DNA of 64,000 nt from Sporomusa acidovorans (GCF_900101845.1 NZ_FNAM01000033.1:1-64000), one strand, 5' to 3'. Positions 36,498 to 47,055 are shown, counted from the first letter of the stretch. Numbers and translations are program-made. Notes: a model not told the origin generated them from the sequence alone.

Positions 36498-36831
36498 CAA
36501 TGACTAACCCCCAATCGGTGACCCCATGCCTTAACCAGTATTCCCTTGAAGCATCCAGCAGCTTGACCGTAAGCGGCTTCATCAGAAACTTACGGAATAC
36601 ACATTCACGCACCATCAAATCATTGTCAGACTTGACGCAGACAAAATCCGATGTGTATTCGCTAATGTCCCGCCCATCAAGCGGGACATTACACTTGATC
36701 TCTTTTACTTCATTACTTACTTGCAGAACATCCGCATAGGCGTACTGGATGGCGTCATATGTCCTGCATACCTCACTGCACTTGGCAATGACACGCTTCT
36801 CACAACGACCCTTGAAATTTTTCTTCCTCAC
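36484..36831 (-). CDS. tnsA: TnsA-like endonuclease, short form
   Basis: About 115 aa, far below the ~270 aa of Tn7 TnsA; it corresponds to the N-terminal nuclease domain. Early Glu in GRCEKRVIAK and SDFVCV match the E...D positions. The usual ExK strand reads VRECVFRK, with no Lys at the expected place. TnsA cuts the 5' ends so that transposition is cut-and-paste. The GTG start is nine bases after AGGAGG; the frame extends 22 codons further but without a ribosome site. Overlaps tnsB. Whether the active site is intact is uncertain. Confidence 0.7.
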   Translation of the reverse strand: MRKKNFKGRCEKRVIAKCSEVCRTYDAIQYAYADVLQVSNEVKEIKCNVPLDGRDISEYTSDFVCVKSDNDLMVRECVFRKFLMKPLTVKLLDASREYWLRHGVTDWGLVIDEEA

Positions 36832-36877
36832 CTTGCAAAACCTCCTTGCGTGGAACGCTCTGCTGCTTGACCCCATT

Positions 36878-37040
36878 TTCCCAAAAACACTTCCCAAAAA
36901 TAAAAATGGGCGGTTTTGGGGGAATTGGAGATTAGATTTTTGGGGAAACAGAAAATCACGGATATGCTCTTCCGCCCCATGTTAAGGGCGTTTCAAGCCA
37001 ATGTTCATGAAATCATAGCGCTATGCTTTTTTCCCAAAAA
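36878..37040. other. Clustered TTCCC(C)AAAA words, candidate transposase sites
   Basis: Five copies of TTCCC(C)AAAA, in both orientations: at about 36877, 36892, 36914 (inverted), 36938 (inverted) and 37030. Repeated TnsB sites mark Tn7-family ends, though these are normally all in one direction. A GGGGAAACA tip at 36950 is an alternative element end. Confidence 0.35.
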
Positions 37041-37062
37041 GCTAAAGAGAAAATATCACCAT

Positions 37063-37310
37063 GTCGTGGGGCACTGCCATTTATTCTCCAAAGGGCATTT
37101 TCCCGTATTCTCCCTGGCAAAGCCAGGAATGCCCGCCACTCCATGGTGACCGATCTCTTTAGCAAGCAGAAATCCCTTTATTTATGCGGGTTGAGGATAA
37201 AAAAAGACCTTGCACAAGCTTCGTAAAGCTTTAATGCAAGGTCTTTTTGTCTATGTCGGCAGGCTAAGCCATTTTGCCTTTTGGAGAAGAAATGGCAGTG
37301 CCCCACGACA
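37063..37310. mobile_element. 248-bp segment with 31-bp terminal inverted repeats, probable Tn7-like right end or MITE
   Basis: TGTCGTGGGGCACTGCCATT starts at 37063 and its inverse ends at 37310; arms match at 30 of 31 positions. TGTCG is the tip of several Tn7/Tn5053-family elements. No gene lies between. The outer end at 37310 is six bases from the guaA stop. No matching 5-bp duplication flanks both ends (CACCA left, TTTAG right), so it is not a simple insertion at these borders. Confidence 0.5.
37201..37248. terminator. guaA terminator
   Basis: AAAAAGACCTTGCA and TGCAAGGTCTTTTT form a 14-bp stem, with an inner AAGCTT/AAGCTT pairing. Functional on both strands. It lies inside the inverted-repeat segment, so either the transposon end carries it or the repeats landed around the native guaA terminator. 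Confidence 0.8.
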
Positions 37311-37316
37311 TTTAGA

Positions 37317-38858
37317 TTATTCCCATTCAATTGTGGAGGGTGGCTTGGAGGTGATGTCGTAAACAATCCGGTTTACCCCTTTGACCTCGTTGACAATCCG
37401 CCGCGAAATGGAATCAAGAACCTCATAGGGAAGGCGTACCCAATCGGCCGTCATACCATCTTCACTTTCTACGATTCTAAGTCCAATCGTGTAGGCATAG
37501 GTCCGCTCGTCTCCCATGACACCGACGCTCTTCATGGCAGGCAGTACGGCAAAGGACTGCCAGATCTTGCGATACAAGCCGGCGGCTTTAATCTCCTGAT
37601 AAACAATGGAATCCGCTTCCCGCAGAATTTCCAAGCGTTCGCCGGTGATTTCCCCAATGATCCTTATGGCCAGGCCTGGTCCCGGGAAAGGCTGCCGATA
37701 TACAATCTCCTCGCTTAACCCCAGCTCACGCCCTAATTCACGGACTTCATCTTTAAATAAATCTCTGAGCGGTTCGACCAGTTCAAATTTCATATCTTCC
37801 GGCAAACCGCCGACATTGTGATGGCTCTTAATAACAGCAGCCGTGGCCGTGCCGCTTTCTATTACATCAGGATACAGCGTTCCCTGTACCAGATAGTCGA
37901 TGTCGCCTAATTTAGCCGATTCTGCTTCAAATACACGAATAAATTCCTCACCAATAATTTTCCGTTTTTGTTCAGGCTCCACAATACCTTCCAGCCGCTT
38001 CATAAAGCGGTCAACCGCATCGACATAGACTAAATTCATTTTAAAGCCATCCCGGAAAGTTTTGACAACCTGCTCAGCTTCCCCTTTGCGCAAAAAGCCA
38101 TGATTTACAAATACACAGGTCAACTGGTCCCCTACAGCCCGGTGCACCAGTACGGCGGCAACGGAAGAATCAACCCCGCCGCTCAACGCGCATAATACAC
38201 GTTTATTGCCTACCTGCGCCTTGATCTTGGCAATAGCTTGGTCAACAAAAGACCCCATATTCCAATCGCCGCTGCAGCCACAAATGGTAAATAAAAAGTT
38301 CTTAAGCATTTTCATTCCTTCGGGCGTATGAACGACCTCCGGATGGAATTGTACCCCATAAATACGTTGGCCCTTATTTTCCATGGCAGCTACCGGGGTG
38401 CTGTGGGTATGCGCGGTGACAGTAAAACCTGCCGGCGGTTCGGCTATATAGTCGCCATGGCTCATCCACACCTGGGTTTCGGCGTTTATTTCGGCGAAAA
38501 TGCCGTCTTTTTTGTCAACTGAAAGTTTGGTATTGCCGTATTCGCGCGAGTCGGCGTGGGCTACCTTACCGCCTAACGTATGGGCTGTCAACTGCATGCC
38601 GTAGCAAATCCCCAAAACAGGCAGGTTAATTTCAAATACTTGGGGATCGCATTTAGGCGCCCCCTCGCCGTAAACACTCGACGGACCGCCGGAAAAAACA
38701 ATCCCTTTAGGTGCCAGCTTACGAATTTTATCAATACTGGTATTAAAGGGTACAATTTCGCAATATACCCCGCACTCACGGATTCGTCTGGCGATTAACT
38801 GACTATATTGGCCGCCAAAGTCCATAACCAAAACCATTTCTTGTTTTTCTGTTAGCAT
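37317..38858 (-). CDS. guaA: GMP synthase (glutamine-hydrolysing)
   Basis: 513 aa, full length. Glutaminase part: [13 protein letters not shown] near 12-24, nucleophile Cys in GICYGMQ and [12 protein letters not shown] pyrophosphatase part: [13 protein letters not shown]-terminal end [13 protein letters not shown] is nearly invariant in the family. It converts XMP to GMP. Start ATG nine bases after GGAGG; an upstream in-frame start is not supported. The conserved 3' end is the likely landing site of the adjacent Tn7-like element. No purine riboswitch was recognised upstream. Confidence 0.97.
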   Translation of the reverse strand: MLTEKQEMVLVMDFGGQYSQLIARRIRECGVYCEIVPFNTSIDKIRKLAPKGIVFSGGPSSVYGEGAPKCDPQVFEINLPVLGICYGMQLTAHTLGGKVAHADSREYGNTKLSVDKKDGIFAEINAETQVWMSHGDYIAEPPAGFTVTAHTHSTPVAAMENKGQRIYGVQFHPEVVHTPEGMKMLKNFLFTICGCSGDWNMGSFVDQAIAKIKAQVGNKRVLCALSGGVDSSVAAVLVHRAVGDQLTCVFVNHGFLRKGEAEQVVKTFRDGFKMNLVYVDAVDRFMKRLEGIVEPEQKRKIIGEEFIRVFEAESAKLGDIDYLVQGTLYPDVIESGTATAAVIKSHHNVGGLPEDMKFELVEPLRDLFKDEVRELGRELGLSEEIVYRQPFPGPGLAIRIIGEITGERLEILREADSIVYQEIKAAGLYRKIWQSFAVLPAMKSVGVMGDERTYAYTIGLRIVESEDGMTADWVRLPYEVLDSISRRIVNEVKGVNRIVYDITSKPPSTIEWE

Positions 38859-38990
38859 GTATAGAGACCTCCACCTTAGATAGTTCGGCAAATTTAGTTA
38901 TCGGCATAAGTCTGGAACTTTATGCAATCTCATCATCTTCGCCATACATCGCCAAATTCCTGCCCACAAAAGAAACTAAGCATAAAAAAA

Positions 38991-39066
38991 CAGATTGCTC
39001 CCCCTTGTACCAAGTGACGGCAACCCTAACCGCACCACGGCACAAGTGTGGCAATCTTGCTTTTTT
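38991..39066. terminator. Long structured terminator between pdaB and guaA
   Basis: Outer arms AGATTGC/GCAATCT, with inner pairing of CTTGTGCC and GGTACAAG on the minus strand. A T-run follows on each strand. No known riboswitch matched. Confidence 0.6.
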
Positions 39067-39805
39067 AATGTCTTTGTATGCCTTTATCGCTATATTTTTC
39101 TAACAGTTCGCCTACTGTGACAAAGCTATACCCTTCCGCTTTGATCTTGTCGATGAGAATGGGCAGCGCATCCGCCGTCTGCACCGGAGTATCAGAAGCA
39201 TGCATTAAAATAATAGCTCCCGGTTTTAGCCGTTTCATAACCCTTGCAACAATTACGTCCCGCCCGGGATTTTTCCAATCCAAAGAGTCGACATTCCAGA
39301 TAATGGTCTTATAGCCAAGCTCATCGGTAACTTTTAATGACGTTTGGCTGTAATGGCCATTAGGCGGACGCAATAAACGGGGTTCTACACCAGTCACTTC
39401 TTTTATTTGTTCATGGGCCTTCATAATATCCTCTTTTACCCATTCTGGTGACATGTCGCCATAATTTTCATGCCTGTAACCATGACTGGCTACCTCATGC
39501 CCATCCTGGGCGATGCGTTTAGCAACTTCAGGAAACTTAGTAGCCCATGGCCCCATGATAAAAAAGGTAGAGTGAATATTATTTTTTTGCAGCGTATCTA
39601 AAATCGACGGCGTAAATTTATTGCCCCAAGAATGATCAAAGGTCAGCGCCACTACCTTTTGATCGGTACGGGTTCCGGCAATAGCGATCGGCCCACCGGA
39701 AATTACATCCGCAACTTGCATGTACATAACCGATATAGCCAATAAACCGAAGATACTGTAAAAAATATTTCGGTGGTGCAACAGGCGGCGCAAGCTGATA
39801 ACCAT
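39065..39805 (-). CDS. pdaB: PdaB-like sporulation polysaccharide deacetylase
   Basis: 246 aa. An N-terminal membrane segment (NIFYSIFGLLAISVMYMQV) anchors it outside. NodB domain: TFDHSWG, the PdaB form of the TFDDG motif; HEVASHGYRHENY metal site; RLLRPPNGHYS; WNVDSLDW; ILMHASD. In Bacillus, PdaB is needed for spore cortex maintenance. The start follows GGGGAATGT. Confidence 0.87.
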   Translation of the reverse strand: MVISLRRLLHHRNIFYSIFGLLAISVMYMQVADVISGGPIAIAGTRTDQKVVALTFDHSWGNKFTPSILDTLQKNNIHSTFFIMGPWATKFPEVAKRIAQDGHEVASHGYRHENYGDMSPEWVKEDIMKAHEQIKEVTGVEPRLLRPPNGHYSQTSLKVTDELGYKTIIWNVDSLDWKNPGRDVIVARVMKRLKPGAIILMHASDTPVQTADALPILIDKIKAEGYSFVTVGELLEKYSDKGIQRH

Positions 39806-39918
39806 ACATTCCCCTCCCTCCGCACTACAATAGTATGTATGCGGTACCAGGGATGATTATGCTTTAAGTATTCACTCTTTGCGACAGGACAATCAAAAAA
39901 TTAATATAAAATCGCTGC

Positions 39919-40266
39919 TTATCTCCCCTGCCAAGTTTTAAACCGCCTGATTTTACGCAACAGTCCCGGAGCGTCGCCATCAAAGGTTAACGCCCGGTCA
40001 TCCACATATACAATTGCCGGCGGTTTATGGGCAAGTACCTCATCCACCGTAATACCATACTTGTCCAGCCAGTTCCTAACAGCTTCCAAGCCGCCCTCCT
40101 GAAAGCAGCGGGTCGAAACTACAACAACCTTATAATACTTGCGAATTTCCTTAATTGCCTCTTGAATGCCGTCCACCGGCGGATCAGGAATAACGTCTAC
40201 CCCTTTCCAGCCACTAGTGTAACTGTGAATGACCCCGTCAAAATCCAATACCACCGTCTTAGCCAT
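39919..40266 (-). CDS. HAD-like hydrolase
   Basis: 115 aa, single small HAD fold. Motif I VVLDFDGVIHSY near 5-16, motif II VVVSTRC, and motif IV-like YVDDRALTF. Probably a phosphatase of the phage/bacterial HAD type; substrate unknown. Overlaps the 61-aa gene upstream by eight bases, so they form an operon. Confidence 0.75.
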   Translation of the reverse strand: MAKTVVLDFDGVIHSYTSGWKGVDVIPDPPVDGIQEAIKEIRKYYKVVVVSTRCFQEGGLEAVRNWLDKYGITVDEVLAHKPPAIVYVDDRALTFDGDAPGLLRKIRRFKTWQGR

Positions 40267-40444
40267 GTTCTTTTCCCGCTGTAGGCGAAGTCACTTCCGT
40301 CTGCGCCATAAGATCCTGCCCGGCTGCTTTTTGGACCTGGCGGCGCAGACAGATATTTTCCTGCAAGGCCATTAGATAGGCTTTTGCTAGGGTTGTTCTG
40401 TCCATATTTTCTAGTGGTGCAAGCAACCTGTCAACATCACACAT
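40259..40444 (-). CDS. Unknown helical protein, 61 aa
   Basis: Two probable helices (LAPLENMDRTTLAKAYLMALQENICLRRQVQ) and a polar tail. A GAGAGG site precedes the ATG. Overlap with the HAD gene supports a real gene; function unknown. Confidence 0.55.
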   Translation of the reverse strand: MCDVDRLLAPLENMDRTTLAKAYLMALQENICLRRQVQKAAGQDLMAQTEVTSPTAGKEHG

Positions 40445-40652
40445 CTTCTTTACCTCTCTTTTCCAAGGCAGTGTTAAACAGCCTTTAATATTCTTTTCTT
40501 TGGCTTTTATATAGTATTACCGGCATTTCTAAACAAAAACAACATACTAAAGATTTTTGCAGACGAGTGATGTGTTGGCAAAAGCTAATTTCAGATTTTA
40601 CCTGCCGTTATTTTTCATCACGCGGCAATACTAACATAGGAGGTGAATGATT

Positions 40653-40778
40653 TTGGAAGACACTATTTTTAGCGGCAGTAAGTTATCCCGTCTTATCGCT
40701 TTAAGACGCGGACCGGCCAATACCCCGCAAGACGATAAACGAGTGAAACGCGATATTCGCAAGGCCCGCAGCAAATAG
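40653..40778 (+). CDS. Small basic protein, 41 aa
   Basis: A TTG start follows AGGAGG by nine bases; an ATG two codons earlier is too close. The product (MEDTIFSGSKLSRLIALRRGP... ending RDIRKARSK) is strongly basic. A terminator hairpin overlaps its end. Function unknown; nucleic-acid binding would fit its charge. Confidence 0.55.
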   Translation: MEDTIFSGSKLSRLIALRRGPANTPQDDKRVKRDIRKARSK

Positions 40779-40792
40779 GCAGGCCTTGCGGT
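40757..40792 (+). terminator. Hairpin at the end of the 41-aa gene
   Basis: CGCAAGGCC and GGCCTTGCG arms around a long loop. The T-run is weak. Confidence 0.45.
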
Positions 40793-40869
40793 CTATTGCC
40801 AGTTACGCCCTTTCTATTCCCGCAAGGCAGAATTCTTTAGGAGCACAGCACCTCGATACACGAAAATGC

Positions 40870-40916
40870 AAAAAGAGATCCCCCAGAGTTCACAAGAACC
40901 GAGGGGGAATCTCTAA
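40870..40916. terminator. Terminator downstream of groEL
   Basis: AGAGATCCCCC and GGGGGAATCTCT arms with A/T-rich flanks, in the groEL-41-aa gene gap. Confidence 0.6.
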
Positions 40917-41000
40917 TTTATTAGTATTATGTGAATCGAATGTGAACAACAAGCGTAGGGCGTAGTACCCAAAACCCGTTTACCAGGGTTTCGGCACTTC

Positions 41001-42653
<1,653 letters not shown>

Positions 42654-42694
42654 TTATGTATTACCTACCTTTCGTTTTATAATAAATCAGCTGT

Positions 42695-42979
42695 TTACTC
42701 GATTACAGCCAGAATGTCTCTTTCACTAATGATCAGGTACTCTTTGCCTTCAACCTTAACTTCAGTACCGGCATATTTGGAGAAAATAACTTTGTCGCCA
42801 GCCTTAACATCCAAAGCAACCTTTTGACCATTTTCCAAAGTTTTTCCTGTTCCAACAGCTATAATTTTACCTTCTTGGGGTTTCTCCTTAACGGTGTCGG
42901 GAAGAACAATACCGCTTTTGGTAACTTCCTCCTTTGCCAAAGCTTCAATGACTACTCTGTCGCCTAATGGCTTAATCAT
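42695..42979 (-). CDS. groES: Co-chaperonin GroES
   Basis: 94 aa. [14 protein letters not shown] start, mobile-loop region [12 protein letters not shown], and [14 protein letters not shown]. Caps the GroEL ring. First gene of the operon. Confidence 0.98.
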   Translation of the reverse strand: MIKPLGDRVVIEALAKEEVTKSGIVLPDTVKEKPQEGKIIAVGTGKTLENGQKVALDVKAGDKVIFSKYAGTEVKVEGKEYLIISERDILAVIE

Positions 42980-43022
42980 GTAAAGACCTCCCTTTATGAT
43001 GTGTTAATTTTTAGTCGTGTTG

Positions 43023-43049
43023 TTAGCACTCGCTTAAGTCGAGTGCTAA
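43023..43049. promoter_or_regulatory. CIRCE operator (HrcA-binding site)
   Basis: TTAGCACTC (43023-43031), nine bases, GAGTGCTAA (43041-43049): perfect CIRCE consensus. HrcA repressor binding here releases upon heat shock. Confidence 0.97.
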
Positions 43050-43060
43050 TTCCATAATTT

Positions 43061-43089
43061 ATAATATATAATTCCCCGAAAAAAATCAA
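43061..43089 (-). promoter_or_regulatory. groESL promoter
   Basis: On the minus strand TTGATT (43084-43089) and TATTAT (43061-43066) with 17-base spacing, directly upstream of CIRCE. Confidence 0.65.
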
Positions 43090-43184
43090 GAGCATTTGCA
43101 AAAAAACGCATAATTTTTTTAAAAAATTTTATAAAAAAATTTAAGGCAGAGACGGGTTGCTCTCTGCCCATAGGGTCATTGATG

Positions 43185-43766
43185 TCATCTTTTCCGGGTT
43201 GCGGAATCTACAATCGCGACAGCGACTTCTTTAATTGACTTTCGTTTGCTCATACTGTACTGCTGAATACGACGGTAGGCCTCGCTTTCCGTTAAACTAT
43301 AGGCATCCATCAAAATCCCCTTAGCCCGGTCGAGTACCTTTCTGGTTTCCAGTGAATTTTTAACTTCTTCCAGTTCCCGTTCTAATTCCGCAAATTCCTG
43401 AAACCGGGACAAAGCAATCTCCATCGCCGGGAACAGGTTGGCTTCTTTGACCGGTTTTACCAGATAGGCCAGTACTCCGGAATCCTTAGCCTTTTCAACA
43501 ATCTCCTTTTGGCTGAAGGCAGTCAGGAGAAGTACAGGAGACAGTTTTTCATTGGAGATAATTTTGGCCGCAGTAATGCCATCCATTTCAGGCATTTTAA
43601 TATCCATAATAACAAGATCCGGATGATATTTGCGGGCAAGTTCCACGGCCTTTACACCGTCAGGAGCTTCACCTACAACGGTATGCCCTGCTTCTTCTAA
43701 TAACTCTTTTAAATCCATTCTTATGATCGATTCGTTATCGGCAATTACGATCCGCAAAGCGTCCAT
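43185..43766 (-). CDS. ANTAR response regulator
   Basis: 193 aa. Receiver domain 1-120 with acid pocket ADNES, phosphoacceptor in LVIMDIKMPEMDG, T in LLLTAF and K in YLVKPV. ANTAR RNA-binding domain at the C-terminus (RAKGILMDAYSLTESEAYRRIQQYSM). ANTAR proteins bind paired hairpins in RNA to prevent termination. It is coupled to the histidine kinase gene at 43768. Confidence 0.9.
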   Translation of the reverse strand: MDALRIVIADNESIIRMDLKELLEEAGHTVVGEAPDGVKAVELARKYHPDLVIMDIKMPEMDGITAAKIISNEKLSPVLLLTAFSQKEIVEKAKDSGVLAYLVKPVKEANLFPAMEIALSRFQEFAELERELEEVKNSLETRKVLDRAKGILMDAYSLTESEAYRRIQQYSMSKRKSIKEVAVAIVDSATRKR

Positions 43767-43767
43767 G

Positions 43768-45213
43768 TTATTCCTCCTTTGCCTCTTTTGCGCCTTCCGC
43801 TAACCTGGGAATGGTAATAAAAGCATGTGTGCCGGAACGGGAAAAAAGGCGAAACTTACCACCCAAATCGTTTTCTATCAGCGTCCGGACAATTTGCAGG
43901 CCCAAACTGTTAGTATTTTGCAGGTTAAAATCTTCAGGCAAGCCAATTCCATCATCATAGATATCTATCTGATAGCTTTCCGCTGTTGTCGCAATATCGA
44001 CGCCAATCAGTCCCTCTTTGCGACCGACAAAGCCATGTTCAATGGAATTTTGAATAAGCTCATTGATAACCAGCGCCAAACTGCTGGCTTGTTCAGACGG
44101 CAAAATAACGGTTTGCCCATTAAGAACAGTTTCAATATTAAAATTCGGTTCAAGCATATTTTGAATGACCAGATCAAGAATATTCTTGGTAACCTCAGCC
44201 ACATCAATAACACCCTGATCTTGCTGGGACAAAAACTCATGTACTACCGATATGCTCAAAATCCTGTTAACACTTTCCCGGAGAGCCGCCTTGACTTCCG
44301 GTGTCTGCGTGCGTCTGGCCTGCAATCGCAGCAAGCTGGCAATGGTTTGCAGATTATTTTTTACCCGGTGATGGATCTCCTGAATGACGGCTGACTTAAT
44401 CAGCAATTCCTTTTCTTTTTTGCGAATCTCGGTCACATCGGCAACAGTAAATACTGTGCGTACAACTAAGCCGCCGGCGAAAATCGGAATGGCCCGCTGG
44501 ACTAAAATCATATTACCGGCTTCAATTTCCTTCTCCAGCGATTTTCCCGTTGACATCGCCTGCTGTGCCAGTTTCATATTGGCTTGTCGGTCCGAGACCC
44601 GCCTGCCGATCACCCGGTTAATCCCGAGGACTTTGTAAATAGCATCAGCCGCTGAATTGGCAAAAATGATATAGCCGCGTTCGTCAATAATCACAATGCC
44701 GTCGCGCGTACCCAGCGGGCGATACATTTTTCGGCCCAAAGGCTCGCCGGTCGCTGCCATGGTTAATAGCATATTGGCAGTTTCCACCAACATGCTATGT
44801 CCGTCTGCGCTAGCTTCCTGATTACTGGTTTCAAAACTTGCGGCGGCAATGACTTGGCCGGCCACATCCTTGATGGGATAAACCCGCATCTCAAGCGCAT
44901 CCATGCCAAGTGCCCATTCGCGCTGTCCGGCTATCGCCGTTCCGGAAACAAGAGTTCGCCAGATTAACGGCTCTTCGGCCGCTTGTACCGTGCTGCCAAT
45001 AATATTGGTTTTAAAATCAATATAACTGGTATTTGGTTTGGCTTGAGCAACAATGGCCAGAAAGTTTTCACTGTGTGCCGGAGCATACAAGGTAACCTGT
45101 GCATGGGCGAGATCAGCTGCCAATCCCAGTACACTCGCCGCGCTATCGATTACCTGTGTTTGAGTTGAAGTCAATGCTGTTATTTTGCGGCAAACATCGC
45201 TAACTACGCCCAT
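43768..45213 (-). CDS. PdtaS-like sensor histidine kinase
   Basis: 481 aa. An N-terminal GAF-like domain (about 1-150), a PAS domain (DGIVIIDERGYIIFANSAADAIYKV), then an HisKA_2 H-box EIHHRVKNNLQTIASLLRLQ with the phosphorylated His, and ATPase motifs NELIQNSIEHGF and DDGIGLP. No membrane segments, so it senses a cytoplasmic signal. It phosphorylates the coupled ANTAR regulator. Confidence 0.9.
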   Translation of the reverse strand: MGVVSDVCRKITALTSTQTQVIDSAASVLGLAADLAHAQVTLYAPAHSENFLAIVAQAKPNTSYIDFKTNIIGSTVQAAEEPLIWRTLVSGTAIAGQREWALGMDALEMRVYPIKDVAGQVIAAASFETSNQEASADGHSMLVETANMLLTMAATGEPLGRKMYRPLGTRDGIVIIDERGYIIFANSAADAIYKVLGINRVIGRRVSDRQANMKLAQQAMSTGKSLEKEIEAGNMILVQRAIPIFAGGLVVRTVFTVADVTEIRKKEKELLIKSAVIQEIHHRVKNNLQTIASLLRLQARRTQTPEVKAALRESVNRILSISVVHEFLSQQDQGVIDVAEVTKNILDLVIQNMLEPNFNIETVLNGQTVILPSEQASSLALVINELIQNSIEHGFVGRKEGLIGVDIATTAESYQIDIYDDGIGLPEDFNLQNTNSLGLQIVRTLIENDLGGKFRLFSRSGTHAFITIPRLAEGAKEAKEE

Positions 45214-45446
45214 AAACTTTCCCCCGTCCTATAAGTCAAACCAAACCCTCCAGCAGCTTATCCGCCTGAAAGTAAGCCATCCTTTTCTACATACGTAGTG
45301 ACTCTTAACGGCCACTTAGCCGCCTGCGTAATAAAACCAAGCCGCTAATTTATTATGTATTCAACTGCACCTGAAAAAATTCCTTGTTATCTGGTACCAA
45401 ATTGACTAAAGTAACCGTCATTGTTTTAACAAGATGATAAACCAGG

Positions 45447-45574
45447 TTATCCAGGAGTTATCCACAATATCCACAAGGATATCCACAATTACTATACTGA
45501 AATAACAGGGAAATTACCCGTTTTGTACAAAATTACCCACATTATCCACAATTGTCGTTTTATTGTTGTCCACA
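45447..45574 (+). other. Cluster of DnaA boxes
   Basis: TTATCCACA at 45458-45466 and 45542-45550; ATATCCACA at 45467-45475 and 45479-45487; TTGTCCACA at 45566-45574; weaker TTATCCAGG at 45447-45455 and TTACCCACA at 45533-45541. All have the same orientation. The gap 45214-45574 holds no gene. Likely DnaA binding locus; an origin is not implied. Confidence 0.7.
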
Positions 45575-46603
45575 TCACCTGCGGCCTAGCTTAAGGGCCG
45601 GCACAGCGTTAAGGTTAAGATCGGCAAAATCATTAACAAGAAATTGATAATAAGCACGGCAGGCAATCATGGCCGCATTGTCGGTACAAAGCACCGGCGG
45701 CGGATAAAAAAGTGTAAGACCATGCTTATGAGCCGCTGCTGTTAACTCCTTTTTCAGCGAGGAATTCGCGGCCACACCGCCTGCCAAAACTAATTGCTTG
45801 ACACCTACATAGTCTGCCGCCAGGATTGCCTTCATAACCAAAACATCCACCACAGCCGCCTGAAAGCTCGCCGCCACGTCAGGAATGTTTACCGTTTCGC
45901 CTCGCTGTGCGGCACTGTTTAAATAATTTAGGACAGCCGACTTTAAGCCGCTAAAGCTAAAAGAAAACCTAGTTTCCTCTTCTTTTCCGGTAAATGCCCG
46001 GGGAAAAGCAACCGCGGCAGGATTTCCCCGCTTAGCGGCTTTGTCAATATGCGGCCCGCCCGGATAAGGAAAATTCATGACCCGGGCAATTTTATCAAAG
46101 GCTTCACCGGCCGCATCATCGCAGGTTTGCCCCAGAAGAACCAGCTCATTATAGTCTTTTAGATGAATCAGGGAAGTATGCCCGCCTGATACGACCAAGG
46201 CCACAAAAGGCGGCTGTAATTCACTATGTGCCAAAAAGTTTGCAAAGATATGACCTTCTAAATGATTTACGCCAATTAGCGGTTTATCAAGAGCAAAGGC
46301 TAACGCCTTGGCTGTAGCTACCCCCACTAAAAGTGCGCCCACTAACCCCGGCCCATACGTTACGCCAATGGCATCAATGTCTTTAAGCGTGGTTTTGGCT
46401 TCCACCAAAGCCTGGTCGATAACCGGAATTACATGTTCAATATGTTTACGGGAAGCGATCTCAGGTACAACACCGCCAAATTTTTGATGTGTTGGCACCT
46501 GCGAAGAAATAATATTGGATAAAATTGTACGCCCGTTGGCAATCACCGCTGCTGACGTTTCATCACAGCTTGTTTCTACAGCCAACATTAATTTTTGTTT
46601 CAT
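45575..46603 (-). CDS. tsaD: tRNA t6A synthesis ATPase TsaD
   Basis: 342 aa, full length. [13 protein letters not shown] start, metal site [19 protein letters not shown] and [10 protein letters not shown]. Transfers the threonylcarbamoyl group to A37 of tRNAs with TsaB and TsaE, encoded nearby at 47642-48806. Confidence 0.96.
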   Translation of the reverse strand: MKQKLMLAVETSCDETSAAVIANGRTILSNIISSQVPTHQKFGGVVPEIASRKHIEHVIPVIDQALVEAKTTLKDIDAIGVTYGPGLVGALLVGVATAKALAFALDKPLIGVNHLEGHIFANFLAHSELQPPFVALVVSGGHTSLIHLKDYNELVLLGQTCDDAAGEAFDKIARVMNFPYPGGPHIDKAAKRGNPAAVAFPRAFTGKEEETRFSFSFSGLKSAVLNYLNSAAQRGETVNIPDVAASFQAAVVDVLVMKAILAADYVGVKQLVLAGGVAANSSLKKELTAAAHKHGLTLFYPPPVLCTDNAAMIACRAYYQFLVNDFADLNLNAVPALKLGRR

Positions 46604-46729
46604 AGGAACAGACCTCCATCATCTGTCTGCTAATTATTACATGATGCAATGATGTATTTTAAGTTAGAAAGTGAGCCACATTAAAGTCAAGGACAACAAG
46701 ATGCAGTCCGCGAAAGGAGGTGCATGTAA

Positions 46730-46930
46730 ATGGCACGCTCGAATAAACCTGTTAACCCAGGGGCAGAAAACGCTCTTGACCGCATGAAAATGGAAGTAGC
46801 TAATGAATTGGGGATTACCGAGCGCGTTCGTAGCCAAGGCTGGTCAACGATGACTTCTGCTGACTGCGGCCGCGTAGGCGGTCACATGGTTCGTAAAATG
46901 ATTGAGCAGTATGAATCTACGCTCCAATAA
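46730..46930 (+). CDS. Alpha/beta-type small acid-soluble spore protein
   Basis: 66 aa. MARSNKPVNPGAENALDRMKMEVANELG: the GPR protease cleavage region (EVANELGI) and RVGGHMVRKMIEQYE are diagnostic. It coats and protects spore DNA. Ribosome site GAAAGGAGG. The gene shows the organism forms endospores. A terminator follows. Confidence 0.93.
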   Translation: MARSNKPVNPGAENALDRMKMEVANELGITERVRSQGWSTMTSADCGRVGGHMVRKMIEQYESTLQ

Positions 46931-46938
46931 AGTTTAGT

Positions 46939-46970
46939 ACAGGGCGGCCTGGCCGCCCTGCTACTTTTAT
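46939..46970 (+). terminator. Terminator of the spore protein gene
   Basis: AGGGCGGCC and GGCCGCCCT form a GC-rich stem, followed by a T-rich stretch. Confidence 0.7.
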
Positions 46971-47017
46971 CACCTTTTTGCGTACTCATACATATGTTAA
47001 ATTACACAATCACCCTT

Positions 47018-47055
47018 TGGGGGCTGCGAATTTATCACGCGGCCCCCGTTTTTTT
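47018..47055 (+). terminator. Second terminator-like hairpin
   Basis: GGGGGCTGCG and CGCGGCCCCC arms and a seven-T tail. Immediately followed by the 128-base repeat. Confidence 0.6.

Noticed and set aside
36832..36897. Longer tnsA from 36897
   Set aside because: The GTG at 36831 has AGGAGG at nine bases; the upstream part overlaps the TTCCC(C)AAAA words and lacks a ribosome site.
1..37316. CRISPR array or CRISPR-associated transposon
   Set aside because: No array with regular spacers and no cas genes were seen; the Cas4-like nuclease at 17449 lies with phage-type recombination genes.
38859..39064. Purine riboswitch upstream of guaA
   Set aside because: The structured region at 38991-39066 lacks the purine aptamer core and ends in T-runs on both strands, so it fits a terminator better.
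45447..45574. Chromosome origin oriC
   Set aside because: No dnaA, dnaN, rpmH or AT-rich unwinding region next to it, so only a DnaA-box cluster is claimed.
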